Source: Companilactobacillus zhachilii
Lineage (GTDB): Bacteria > Bacillota > Bacilli > Lactobacillales > Lactobacillaceae
Assembly (NCBI RefSeq): GCF_003606365.2
Contig: NZ_CP031933.2
Location: forward strand, 744,001-808,000
Direction: 5' to 3'
Length of the DNA stretch: 64,000 nt
Position numbers and translations under genes: made by a program. Under the pieces are notes generated by a model. It had not been told where the DNA came from. It did not search any database and saw only the letters and a list, made by a program, of their open reading frames with translations. This document shows positions 9,257 to 17,479 of the stretch, piece by piece; position 1 is the stretch's first letter, and each line of letters opens with the position of its first letter.

Positions 9257-10537
9257 ATGGAGCTTAAACAGAATTTAAACCAAAAACAAGTTCAAGGGTT
9301 ATCTTTGACGCAAGGGATGCGCCAATCAATTTTAATTTTGCAATCGGATGCCATTGATTTGGCTGATTATTTGAATGAACAGAGTTTGGAGAATCCGCTG
9401 TTTGACGTGCGGGTCAATTTAGATATGCCATTTATTGATAACGAGGGTAGTGGTTCATATCAAATTAAAGATGAGCAACAATCGTTGTTTGAATACTTAT
9501 TAGATCAAGTTCAATTGACGATGCGTAAAACACCATTACGTGATTTGGTAGTTTACTTGATTGAGCAGCTTGATCCGAATGGTTATTTAACGCTATCAGA
9601 TGATGAAATTTTTGATGAGGTAGACGATATTACCCCAATTATGTTGTTGGATGCGAAGACTTTGTTGCATCAACTCGATCCTCCCGGGATAGGGGCTCGT
9701 GACTTACAAGAATGTCTTTACTTACAAGCTGAAGCTGATAATGCTAATAAAGCTATTATGTCGATGTTGAGTGATAATTTTGAATTATTTACTAAGCATG
9801 AATGGAAGAAGTTAAAGCGTGCTCTAAAAATCTCCAATGCTGAATTACAAGAGGATATCAATTTTATTCAGTCATTATCCGCAAATCCTGGTCAACGTTA
9901 TACATCACAAAATGAACAATACGTCGTTCCAGAGTTAGCTGTTAAGAAAAATGGTGACAAGTTGACGTTATCAATAACTAAATATGGTCAACCACAGTTG
10001 ATTTTTGCGGAGGAAACGTATGATAATTTGGTTAAATCAACTGATGAGGATGTTAAGAAGTATATTCGGGATAAATATAATCAATATCAAACATTGGAAT
10101 ATAATTTACAACGCCGCATAGATACAGTCTCAATTATTGGCAAGTGTATCGTGAAGGCTCAATATAAATTCTTCATGCAAGAAACAGATTCATTGGCACC
10201 ATTATTGATTCGGGATGTGGCACAAAAGTTACAAATGAGTGAATCAACCGTTAGTCGGACAATTAATGGCAAGTATATTCAAACTGACTTTGGTATTTTT
10301 GAATTGAAACAATTCTTCTCACGTCGTAGTAAAGTCACTGTAGGTGAAGCCCAATCGGTTGATCAAGTGAAGAATAAAATCAAAGGTATTTTGAACGATG
10401 AAGATAAGAAGAAACCATTGAGTGACCAAAAGATTTCCGATATGTTGAAGGAAGATGGCTTACAGATTGCCAGAAGAACTGTGGCAAAATATCGTGAGCA
10501 ATTAGGTTATCCATCAACAAGCCGCCGTCGAATTTAA
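9257..10537 (+). CDS. rpoN: RNA polymerase sigma-54 factor RpoN
   Basis: A 426-residue alternative sigma factor that directs RNA polymerase to -24/-12 promoters and needs an enhancer-binding ATPase; in lactobacilli and relatives it typically drives mannose-class PTS operons. Region I is the Gln/Leu-rich start (LKQNLNQKQVQGLSLTQGMR). The core-binding domain follows. Near the C-terminus come an HTH (MSESTVSRTINGKYIQTDFG) and the RpoN box ARRTVAKYREQLGYPSTSRRR. ATG 9257 is preferred over an in-frame GTG at 9248, because AGAGG (9241) is 11 bases from the ATG but only 2 from the GTG. No partner activator gene or -24/-12 promoter is evident in the window. Confidence 0.93.
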   Translation: MELKQNLNQKQVQGLSLTQGMRQSILILQSDAIDLADYLNEQSLENPLFDVRVNLDMPFIDNEGSGSYQIKDEQQSLFEYLLDQVQLTMRKTPLRDLVVYLIEQLDPNGYLTLSDDEIFDEVDDITPIMLLDAKTLLHQLDPPGIGARDLQECLYLQAEADNANKAIMSMLSDNFELFTKHEWKKLKRALKISNAELQEDINFIQSLSANPGQRYTSQNEQYVVPELAVKKNGDKLTLSITKYGQPQLIFAEETYDNLVKSTDEDVKKYIRDKYNQYQTLEYNLQRRIDTVSIIGKCIVKAQYKFFMQETDSLAPLLIRDVAQKLQMSESTVSRTINGKYIQTDFGIFELKQFFSRRSKVTVGEAQSVDQVKNKIKGILNDEDKKKPLSDQKISDMLKEDGLQIARRTVAKYREQLGYPSTSRRRI

Positions 10538-10539
10538 TC

Positions 10540-10596
10540 AAAAAAGTTAGATAATTTTTCTGGATTTATATCAGAAAAAGGTATCTAACTTTTTTT
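10540..10596. terminator. rpoN terminator of the dispersed family III
   Basis: AAAAAGTTAGATA pairs with TATCTAACTTTTT, with an inner CTGG...CAG stem, followed by TTTTTTAC. The trailing TTCCATAACTGAAAGTGAAA recurs in altered form after the terminators at 48013 and 56499, so this is a repeated unit. Confidence 0.85.
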
Positions 10597-10689
10597 ACGT
10601 CCTATTCCATAACTGAAAGTGAAAAGAACAGATTTTGGATTGCTGGGGAGGTTTGCTTTAAGTAATAATATTGAATATTAAATAATACA

Positions 10690-10870
10690 CTAGCTGGAGG
10701 ATGCAACGAATAAGTCAGCAGTGGTAGTGGTGTTAGCAATTTATTGCTTACTCCACAGGACGTATTTTGAAATTCGCGGGTTATGCGGAGTTCAAAATCG
10801 AGATTCTAGACTGCTTTCTGGCTAGAATCGGTCCTCACAGCGACTTATTCGTTGCATCCTCCAGCGGCAT
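10690..10870 (-). repeat. Interspersed palindromic element, copy E
   Basis: Full-length copy, CTAG to GCGGCAT. Outer arms are a perfect 24-bp inverted repeat at 10693-10716 and 10842-10865 (core ATGCAACGAATAAGTC). The GCGGCAT end faces the AEC gene start, 68 bases away. Confidence 0.92.
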
Positions 10871-10937
10871 ACATAGCAGCTCTTTCTTTTTGGCATGAAA
10901 TATTTGTATAATGAATTAACCGAGGGGAGTACATCAT

Positions 10938-11867
10938 ATGAATATTGGACAATTGATCAATCAAATTGTTTTGATGTTTTGTTTAATGCTAGTTGGGGTT
11001 TTAATTAACAAATTAAAATTTATGCATTCACAAACATCGAGCGACTTAACAAATGTATTATTGTATATTGTTTCGCCATGTTTAATTATTAATGCTTTTG
11101 AGCAACCGTATTCAGGCAGCCGAATCAAACAATTTTTGCTAGCAATTGCAGGCGTGTTTTTACTTTATATTATTGAAATTATCGTAGCTAAATTAGTTTT
11201 TGGTCGTTTGAAAAATCAAAATTTACGTCGGATAACACAGTATGGCAGTATTTATTCAAACGCTGGGTTCATGGGGATACCGTTGATTAGTTCATTATTT
11301 GGTTCTGAAGGTGTTTTCTTTGCCGTCGTATCATTGGCAGCGTTCAATATTTTTAGTTGGACACAGGGTGTGTCACTGTTTAAAGATAATGATAATGGGG
11401 TGGTGGAGAAAACTGATTGGCGTCAAGTGTTGCTGAATCCTAATATTCTAGCCATTTTCCTAGGTATTTTATTATTTATTTTTTCAATCAAGATACCATC
11501 CACGCCTAATCAAGTTATCAAGTATGTTGGTTCAGTTAATACGCCACTTTCGATGATTGTGATTGGAAATAGCTTAGCAAATATCAAATTCAGTCGTGAT
11601 ATGTTGAATAAAGAAATTGGGTTGACTATTTTATTACGTAATTTATTGTTTCCCATTATTGGAATTGTTTTGTTGAAAGTTATCGGTGTAACGGGAATAG
11701 CTTTTTATACGACGGTAGTAATGGCAGCTTGTCCGGTAGCTGGATTGGTCGTGTTGTTTACCTTACAAGTTGAGGGTGATACTGCACCAGCCATTTCACT
11801 GATGAGTTTATCAACTATTTTGAGCTTAATTACGATACCGTTAGTATTTGCATTGGGAAGTTTGTAA
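10938..11867 (+). CDS. AEC-family (auxin efflux carrier-like) transporter
   Basis: A 309-residue, roughly ten-helix membrane carrier. The N-terminal half reads LMLVGVLINKLKFM...LTNVLLYIVSPCLIINAF, and the second half repeats the fold with NTPLSMIVIGNSLANIKF, both typical of the AEC family. Bacterial members next to malolactic or citrate genes carry malate or other organic acids, but nothing here fixes the substrate. GAGGGGAG lies 12 bases before ATG 10938. It is monocistronic, with a palindromic element upstream and a strong terminator right after the stop. Confidence 0.85.
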   Translation: MNIGQLINQIVLMFCLMLVGVLINKLKFMHSQTSSDLTNVLLYIVSPCLIINAFEQPYSGSRIKQFLLAIAGVFLLYIIEIIVAKLVFGRLKNQNLRRITQYGSIYSNAGFMGIPLISSLFGSEGVFFAVVSLAAFNIFSWTQGVSLFKDNDNGVVEKTDWRQVLLNPNILAIFLGILLFIFSIKIPSTPNQVIKYVGSVNTPLSMIVIGNSLANIKFSRDMLNKEIGLTILLRNLLFPIIGIVLLKVIGVTGIAFYTTVVMAACPVAGLVVLFTLQVEGDTAPAISLMSLSTILSLITIPLVFALGSL

Positions 11868-11868
11868 A

Positions 11869-11927
11869 AAATAACCTAAGATTGGTTTTAGTGAGAATTC
11901 ACCAGAAATCAGTCTTAGGTTATTTTT
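11869..11927. terminator. Bidirectional terminator between AEC and arsR genes
   Basis: AATAACCTAAGA pairs with TCTTAGGTTATT with an inner GGTTTTAGTGAG/CACCAGAAATC stem. It sits exactly between two convergent stops and serves both. Confidence 0.9.
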
Positions 11928-12262
11928 TATTCGCCATGCTTTTTACCACGGATAACGTGATCAGCATGTTCTAACATTTCGTTGATGACGTCCAAAATAT
12001 GTGGATCGTCTAACCGATAATAGTTAAATTTGCCTTCTTTTTTTGAGCTCACCAACTGGTGCTTTTTTAAAATTGATAGCTGGTGAGAGACAACCGATTG
12101 CTCCAAATCAAGCGCTTGGCCGATTTCATTAACGTTTAAAGTGTTGTCTTCCAAAAGCTTTAGCATTTGCAAACGATTGGGGTTGCTGAGTAATTTAAAG
12201 ATTCGTTCAGATTCGATTAAATGTTTAGAATCAATCAATTTAACTTGCTCTTTTTTAGCCAT
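11927..12262 (-). CDS. czrA: ArsR/SmtB-family zinc-type metal sensor (CzrA-like)
   Basis: A 111-residue winged-helix repressor. The HTH is visible at about residues 44-66 ([25 protein letters not shown]). The last helix holds D86, H88, H99 and H102 with exactly the DxH...HxxH spacing of the alpha-5 zinc/cobalt site of CzrA, so zinc, cobalt or cadmium release from DNA is a reasonable inference. It has no N-terminal CadC-type cysteine pair. It lies 50 bases downstream of the cadD-like gene on the same strand and is probably its operon partner, acting at the 24-bp palindrome at 12899-12922. Confidence 0.88.
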   Translation of the reverse strand: MAKKEQVKLIDSKHLIESERIFKLLSNPNRLQMLKLLEDNTLNVNEIGQALDLEQSVVSHQLSILKKHQLVSSKKEGKFNYYRLDDPHILDVINEMLEHADHVIRGKKHGE

Positions 12263-12312
12263 TGTTATAAGTCCTTTGCTAAGTCTTACATATAGTATAC
12301 AGCAGGACTACT

Positions 12313-12882
12313 TTAAAATAGGGCAATAAGGTGACTGATTAATCCACTATCCCAAAAGACGTACAAACCGATAAGGACGTAGCAGATTTTCATAAGCTTT
12401 TCTCCATGAGCTTCCATAACTTTAGAAACGACTGGCATATCAGCAACTAATTTGATTAGCAGAACAACTAAAATAGTTAAAGTACCGATAAAAACTAGGG
12501 TAATGAGGAAGTTAGTGATTGTTTCACCAACCAAAACGGGTAAGAAAATTGAGAGATTGCAACCGGCACAGACAGATAAATAGGTGACCAAAGTGCTGAT
12601 TGTTTCAGACTTATTAGTTGTCTTTTGATTATCATCATCGTCATCATCATCGTGAAAGGCCATGTAAATTGGTAATATCCCCAGTATTCCCAAAACCCAC
12701 TCAGGCAGAAAGGCAGCTAATGCTTTACCGACAACGAAACTGGCAATCAGTAAAATAATATTTCCTAAGAGATAGCCCCAAATAACGTGTGATAGTTTAT
12801 ATTTTTTCAGCAAAAAAATTAACATGAAAAAGAAATCCAAATTGACACTTAAAAAGGTTAAAGCCAAGATCCAATAGTTCAT
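12313..12882 (-). CDS. cadD: CadD-family cadmium resistance transporter
   Basis: A 189-residue membrane protein of the CadD family (cadmium resistance, possibly other divalent cations), with about five to six helices. Start NYWILALTFLSVNLDFFFMLIFLL, motif GYLLGNIILL, a run of seven aspartates in a cytoplasmic loop (a likely metal-attracting patch), and VCAGCN in the next helix. ATG 12882 is chosen over an upstream in-frame ATG because AAAGGAGA sits 8 bases before it; the longer frame would run through the operator palindrome. It is the first gene of a two-gene operon with the ArsR-type sensor. Confidence 0.85.
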   Translation of the reverse strand: MNYWILALTFLSVNLDFFFMLIFLLKKYKLSHVIWGYLLGNIILLIASFVVGKALAAFLPEWVLGILGILPIYMAFHDDDDDDDNQKTTNKSETISTLVTYLSVCAGCNLSIFLPVLVGETITNFLITLVFIGTLTILVVLLIKLVADMPVVSKVMEAHGEKLMKICYVLIGLYVFWDSGLISHLIALF

Positions 12883-12898
12883 AGAAATCTCCTTTGAT

Positions 12899-12922
12899 AC
12901 ATATGTCATATATGACATATGT
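12899..12922. promoter_or_regulatory. Perfect 24-bp palindrome, candidate ArsR operator
   Basis: Two 12-base arms (ACATATGTCATA and its complement) with no spacer, 17 bases upstream of the cadD start. The size and AT-rich 12-2-12-like layout fit ArsR/CzrA operators. A partial repeat (ACATATATCATA) follows at 12930-12941. Confidence 0.7.
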
Positions 12923-13020
12923 TAATTACAACATATATCATACCTTAACTGAAATAGATTGCAACCAAAAAAGGGAATCTATCCGAGTAATAAAAGTTGG
13001 AAATAAGCTAAAAGATGGCT

Positions 13021-13109
13021 AGTTTTTTCCGCTTAAAGCAAAAATAGTCCCAGCAACCCCAAACCGGATTACGGAACTATTTGCCTTAATGCTCGAAAGC
13101 TGAACATCA
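13021..13109 (-). repeat. Family II dispersed repeat, copy b (partial)
   Basis: On the minus strand: GTTCAGCTTTCGAGCATTAAGGCAAATAG... then CTTTAAGCGGAAAAAACTAG, matching the middle of the 62414-62606 copy. The outer GGGACAAAAC and GTTCCACG parts are missing. Confidence 0.7.
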
Positions 13110-13115
13110 CTTCCT

Positions 13116-13352
13116 TTAATTTTTCAAAATATCTCTAAAGAAATCTAACGTAATATCAAATAAGGGCTTCAGGATGGCAACAATCATCAAGGTCAAATCG
13201 ACGAATAACAGTTTAATCATCCAAGCTACTGACATATCGGTCGTAAAGTGGAAGTAGAGGGCGAAGAGGCCCAAGAATACCGCCACGAATGCAAAAATAT
13301 AAATAACAATTAGGCCAATCAATTCTTCTGTTTCGTTTTCCTTGTGTTCCAT
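13116..13352 (-). CDS. Small two-helix membrane protein, unknown
   Basis: A 78-residue protein with an acidic N-terminus (MEHKENETEE), two long hydrophobic helices (about 11-33 and 45-68) and a charged tail. A good AAAGGAGAG ribosome site 8 bases before ATG 13352 supports a real gene. I recognise no family. It stands alone between the cadD operon promoter and the MucBP gene, with family II repeat sequence directly after its stop. Confidence 0.65.
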   Translation of the reverse strand: MEHKENETEELIGLIVIYIFAFVAVFLGLFALYFHFTTDMSVAWMIKLLFVDLTLMIVAILKPLFDITLDFFRDILKN

Positions 13353-13440
13353 AATAATCTCTCCTTTGAAGCCGAGCGCAAATCTAAGCTATTAACACCC
13401 CACGTTTTGTATACGCTTACATTATACCATTCTTAAGACT

Positions 13441-13489
13441 AAAAAAGACGTTAATCCCATGTTAGACACGAGTTTTAACGTCTTTTTTT
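13441..13489. terminator. Bidirectional terminator after the MucBP gene
   Basis: AAAAAAGACGTTAA pairs with TTTAACGTCTTTTTTT around a loop of about 20 bases, directly next to the stop at 13490. Confidence 0.85.
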
Positions 13490-14512
13490 CTATAAATTCA
13501 AATATTTACTTTCAATATAATAGCCGTCGCTCAATTCAGCCCAAACGCTGTAATTATCTAACTGAACGATTTGTTTGACAAAAACATTTTGTCCACCACG
13601 ATAACGTTGATTGTCCATGTCGCCATAAGGAGTTTTCCAAGCGGTAATGTATTGATCCTGATAGTACATTACTTTAACGGAACGCTTAATTGTCATTTGG
13701 TCAATAACCGAATATGTGTAGCTGATGTTATTAGCAGTTTCTGCCAAAGGACTGTTTAGCATTTCTTGGCGAGGAGAATTTTGCTTAATAACACAAGTTT
13801 TAAGACTTTCGGTGCTAGGAATCCAAGTGTTGCCACCAAGGTTATACCAAATAGTTTTGTTATATGTTTCCTGAACTGCTCGGTAAACCTTCCAAGTTGT
13901 CCCATAAGGAAGTGTTTTTTCCAAAGGAGTTTTACTTAGAGGCTTATTGAATACATGAACATTGTTGGTCGTTTCTACAAACAGGTTCTTATTGATTTTA
14001 TAATTTTTGGTTGGCAAAACATTGTAAACATATTCTTGCTCTTGAACATGTGCAGTGAATTGACCGTTAGCTTTTCTTGGTGAGTGAACTAAGAAATGAT
14101 TGGCTTCTTCAAGTGGCTTAGTGTCGAATTGACGGTTCAAGTCACCTTCAAGGTATTGGGGGTCAGAAATCAGGTTACCGTCGGTATTGCGGTGGTACAC
14201 GATAACTGGTGCTGATAATTGACTAGCATAGACCAGATAAATTCCGTCAGAATTAGGGATGAATGTTTGTTGGAAATTAGTCACAGAAGACAAAACATAT
14301 CCTGGAATTTCTTGCCAAGGAATATCTAGCTTATCTAAATAATGCCCCTTGATCGTAGTTGGTTTTGCGATTTCTTGGCCAAGGGAGTCAACATAATGAA
14401 CCTTGATTTCCACATCATCGCGAGCTATTTTTTTGATTTTAGGTGAGAGTACATTATTTTCCATAGTTCTTTCCCCGTTATGGGAAAAGTCGTGTGTATT
14501 TTTCTTTCCCAT
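13490..14512 (-). CDS. MucBP-domain protein without a visible signal peptide
   Basis: A 340-residue protein. Two MucBP-type repeats occupy about residues 34-97 (VEIKVHYVDSLGQEI...PGYVLSSV) and 100-166 (PVIVYHRNTDGNLIS...). The C-terminal half has two SH3-like or GW-like modules (VHVFNKPLSKTPLEKTLPYGTTWKVY and VKVMYYQDQYITAWKTPYG). Proteins of this build normally act outside the cell in mucin or wall binding. Yet the N-terminus (MGKKNTHDFSHNGERTMENN) is hydrophilic with no signal peptide, and AGAAGGGAA correctly spaced before 14512 supports this start. Either secretion is non-classical, the signal-peptide exon-equivalent has been lost, or the protein is intracellular. Confidence 0.75.
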   Translation of the reverse strand: MGKKNTHDFSHNGERTMENNVLSPKIKKIARDDVEIKVHYVDSLGQEIAKPTTIKGHYLDKLDIPWQEIPGYVLSSVTNFQQTFIPNSDGIYLVYASQLSAPVIVYHRNTDGNLISDPQYLEGDLNRQFDTKPLEEANHFLVHSPRKANGQFTAHVQEQEYVYNVLPTKNYKINKNLFVETTNNVHVFNKPLSKTPLEKTLPYGTTWKVYRAVQETYNKTIWYNLGGNTWIPSTESLKTCVIKQNSPRQEMLNSPLAETANNISYTYSVIDQMTIKRSVKVMYYQDQYITAWKTPYGDMDNQRYRGGQNVFVKQIVQLDNYSVWAELSDGYYIESKYLNL

Positions 14513-14670
14513 AATAATTCCCTTCTAACATTAAATTAGTGTCATTCTAACATGAAAAAAATCCCCAAATTGGCTTTATATAGGTATCTTAAAGATATTT
14601 AAAGGAAAACTAACAAAGAGTAAAGAAAATTTTAAACATTTACTATGGCACTAGTTTTAAACTTGGATAT

Positions 14671-14847
14671 TTGCCGTCTCTGGACACAAGAAATATTGGC
14701 GCTGTGGGGACCGGCCTGAGCCAAGGTCTCAGACCTCGATTTTGAGCCTTGCATAGACCGCAAGTCTCAAAACTCGTCCCGTGGAGTAAGAGCTAAAGCT
14801 CTAACGCCACCTGCACTGCTGCCAATATTTCTTGTGCCCAGAGACTA
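14671..14847 (+). repeat. Interspersed palindromic element, copy F
   Basis: Full-length copy of the 'TTGCCGTCTCTGG ... CCAGAGACTA' subtype. Arms ACAAGAAATATTGGC and GCCAATATTTCTTGT are perfect, with flanking CTCTGG/CCAGAG pairing outside. The following 90 bases resemble those after copy O, so the pair share a longer common unit. Confidence 0.9.
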
Positions 14848-15085
14848 ATGCATTTGTTATTTTTAATATGATGTAATAATTAATTTGATAAATGGGCGTC
14901 GAATTATTTTAAATTGAACGTTATAGAAAAGATTAGATATTCGATTCTATAACCTGCCTCAAGAGATTATGACTTTGATTTTTTTGATTGAACACCAAAA
15001 GCATACTTAGGCCTTGACCATATTCCCATCCAACGCTGTAATGGCAATATTTACACTTTAATACTCAAGCATTCCAATGAAGAAC

Positions 15086-15265
15086 CGAGCCGGAAGGAGC
15101 AAGAAATTTAGGTCGCTGTGAAGGTGGCGTTATGGCTTCAGCCATTACACCACGGGACGACTTTTGAAACTCGCGTACCTTGCGAGGTTCAAAATCGAGA
15201 CGAAAGACCTTGGCTTTCGTCGGTCCCCACAGCGACCTAAATTTTCTTGCCCCTGGAGGCGGCAT
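15086..15265 (-). repeat. Interspersed palindromic element, copy G
   Basis: Full-length copy, GAGCCGGAAGG to GGAGGCGGCAT. Arms GCAAGAAATTTAGGTCGCTGTG and CACAGCGACCTAAATTTTCTTGC pair with one bulged base. It faces copy F, CTAG end to CTAG end. Confidence 0.9.
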
Positions 15266-15420
15266 ATTTTAACAAATTAGTTTATATATGAAACAAAAAG
15301 TCAAATATTCTTTCTTATAATTAATGTCATTATAGTAAAAATATAATTATTGAAACTGATTATATTGACAATTTGTCTGATGATATAATTCATATACTAA
15401 ATAATGTAAGGGGTTTAATG

Positions 15421-17397
15421 ATGCGGAAATTAAAAAAGCGTTGGTTAATAGTACTCATCTTTATTTCCATATTATCTGCCTCTTCGTTCAATCGAAGATA
15501 TAAACAAGTTAGAGCTGACGAAGCGGAGACGACAGAAGTAACGCCATATAAGAAACCAAGTGGCAATGCAAGATCATTCTTGGGACTTCGTACTCGGAGT
15601 GGTTATATTTTACAGCCGGCTGAGCAAACTTATATTGAAATTGGTCAGACAAAAGGTCTTTATGCGGATTCTAGACGGTCAATGATTGCTCAGATACTTG
15701 GAGCACTTTTCATGGTTCGTAGATATCAATGGTACCAGTCGACTGATGGGAAAACGTGGTCGAAAGTATCAACAAAGAATTCTGGGACAAATAAAAATTT
15801 GACGTTAACACCGAGTGACGAGGGTACGACATATTATCAATTGGAAACATATTGGACGGGACTTACTGGATGGATCAAGTCAAATGAACTGTATTCTAAT
15901 GTTGCTACCGTCCATGCCGTTCCAGAGCCAGTTGATGCTAAAGAAGTCAAAGTCGTTACTGATGACGATTATTTGTACAATTCAGTGAATGATATTGTTA
16001 ATATTGAAACTTACGCTCATGCAATTCCTACACCGGCCAATTTTACTGGTACGGTTACTTGGAGTGTGGACGATACTAATTTGGCAACTATCGATGAAGA
16101 AACTGGTTTGATTACAGCGAATACTAATCGACTTGGTGGAAAAGTTAAGGTTACGGCTACAATGCATAATCCTATCGGTGATGATATTCAAGGTTCGACC
16201 ATAGTTACTGTTGGTGGTGGACTAGAAGATCAGACTGTCCATGCCGGGAACACAGCTACCTTTGATCTTCGTGGTAACGTTGGTGATTTAGACGATGAAG
16301 ATGAGGAAGATAGTGACGGTAATAGTGACTACACGGTTAAATGGTATAAAGAAGACCCTATCACTCATGCGAGAACTCAAATTCAAAAAGATGACCCACA
16401 AGCACTTTCATACACAACACCAGAGACAACTTTGGACGATGATGGAACGATCTTCTTAGCTATTGTTTCAGTTAAATATAATGGTAAAACGTACTCCTAT
16501 ACGACAGAAGATGCCTATTTGCATGTTTTGCCAGAGGGCGGACCAGATCTTACTTTAACTAATACTTTGAAGAACGAAACGTTCACGGACAATAACAATA
16601 CTAATACCGTTTTGTTTGGAGTTAATAATGGTGATGCCGTGAAGTACACAGATACTGTTAAAAATGTCAGCACTTCTGGAACTTTGAAAGATGCAGAATA
16701 TACATTGCCTTTGCGGAAGGGGACACAAGTCACAAGTGTCAAAGTTGATGGCAAAGATACGACTAATTATGAAGTCAAAGATAATGACGACACCAATAGT
16801 AGTGACGTGGTTATTGCAGGATTAAATTTCAAGATCAATGAAAGTCATGACATTGAAGTTAATACGACCGTTGCCGGAATCGAAGCTAAAACCAGTTATA
16901 CTTCAGTTCCTTATATTACTGGTATGAACGATGATAATAATATTTATCAAAAATTTGGTAATGATGAAACCTTGAATTACACGACCAATTCAGTGGTTGT
17001 TAATAAGGTAAGTGATATTGACTATGGCACAATCAATAGTGTTGGTACTGGTAAAACATTGCCACGTCAAGATGAATTGAATTTACCTAATAATATGATG
17101 GAAGTTGAAGACATGCGTCGTAATAAGGAACCGTTGACAGTGACGGTTTCTCAAGATGCTCCATTACAAACAAAGACAGGGGACGTATTTGCAGGAAACC
17201 TCCGTTTTTATAACAATGGTGAATATACTGATTTACTAGAACGACCAGCAGTTGTGGCTACAACCAATAAAGATGAAGAATTACTTTCACTCGGCTGGGA
17301 TAAAGATAACGGAATCCTGCTATATCTCCAATCAAAACTAAACGTTGCCGGAACTTATAAGACAACCTTGAGTTGGACGATTTCGGATAGTGTTTAG
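15421..17397 (+). CDS. Large secreted WxL-type surface protein with Ig-like domains
   Basis: A 658-residue exported protein. ATG 15421 (TAAGGGG 7 bases upstream) opens a signal peptide, RKLKKRWLIVLIFISILSAS, with basic start and hydrophobic core. Residues about 55-160 contain an Ig-like region (YQWYQSTDGKTWSKV). About 175-265 resemble a bacterial Ig-like group 2 domain (VTWSVDDTNLATIDEETGLITA). Then comes another Ig-like block, and a C-terminal region ending LGWDKDNGILLYL...TTLSWTISDSV. That ending matches the WxL wall-binding domain (proximal LxW, distal WTI) and is closely echoed in the protein at 58815-61436. It should bind peptidoglycan non-covalently. No WxL operon partner is adjacent. 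Confidence 0.8.
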   Translation: MRKLKKRWLIVLIFISILSASSFNRRYKQVRADEAETTEVTPYKKPSGNARSFLGLRTRSGYILQPAEQTYIEIGQTKGLYADSRRSMIAQILGALFMVRRYQWYQSTDGKTWSKVSTKNSGTNKNLTLTPSDEGTTYYQLETYWTGLTGWIKSNELYSNVATVHAVPEPVDAKEVKVVTDDDYLYNSVNDIVNIETYAHAIPTPANFTGTVTWSVDDTNLATIDEETGLITANTNRLGGKVKVTATMHNPIGDDIQGSTIVTVGGGLEDQTVHAGNTATFDLRGNVGDLDDEDEEDSDGNSDYTVKWYKEDPITHARTQIQKDDPQALSYTTPETTLDDDGTIFLAIVSVKYNGKTYSYTTEDAYLHVLPEGGPDLTLTNTLKNETFTDNNNTNTVLFGVNNGDAVKYTDTVKNVSTSGTLKDAEYTLPLRKGTQVTSVKVDGKDTTNYEVKDNDDTNSSDVVIAGLNFKINESHDIEVNTTVAGIEAKTSYTSVPYITGMNDDNNIYQKFGNDETLNYTTNSVVVNKVSDIDYGTINSVGTGKTLPRQDELNLPNNMMEVEDMRRNKEPLTVTVSQDAPLQTKTGDVFAGNLRFYNNGEYTDLLERPAVVATTNKDEELLSLGWDKDNGILLYLQSKLNVAGTYKTTLSWTISDSV

Positions 17398-17412
17398 AGT
17401 CTGGATGATATA

Positions 17413-17461
17413 AATAAGGAGAAGTAAAGCTTGGCTAAGCCCAGTTTTACTTCCCCTTATT
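17413..17461. terminator. Bidirectional terminator
   Basis: AATAAGG-GAAGTAAA pairs with TTTTACTTC-CCTTATT around GCTTGGCTAAGCCCAG. It lies between the convergent WxL and BspA-like genes. Confidence 0.8.
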
Positions 17462-17479
17462 GTTTATATATATAGATTT

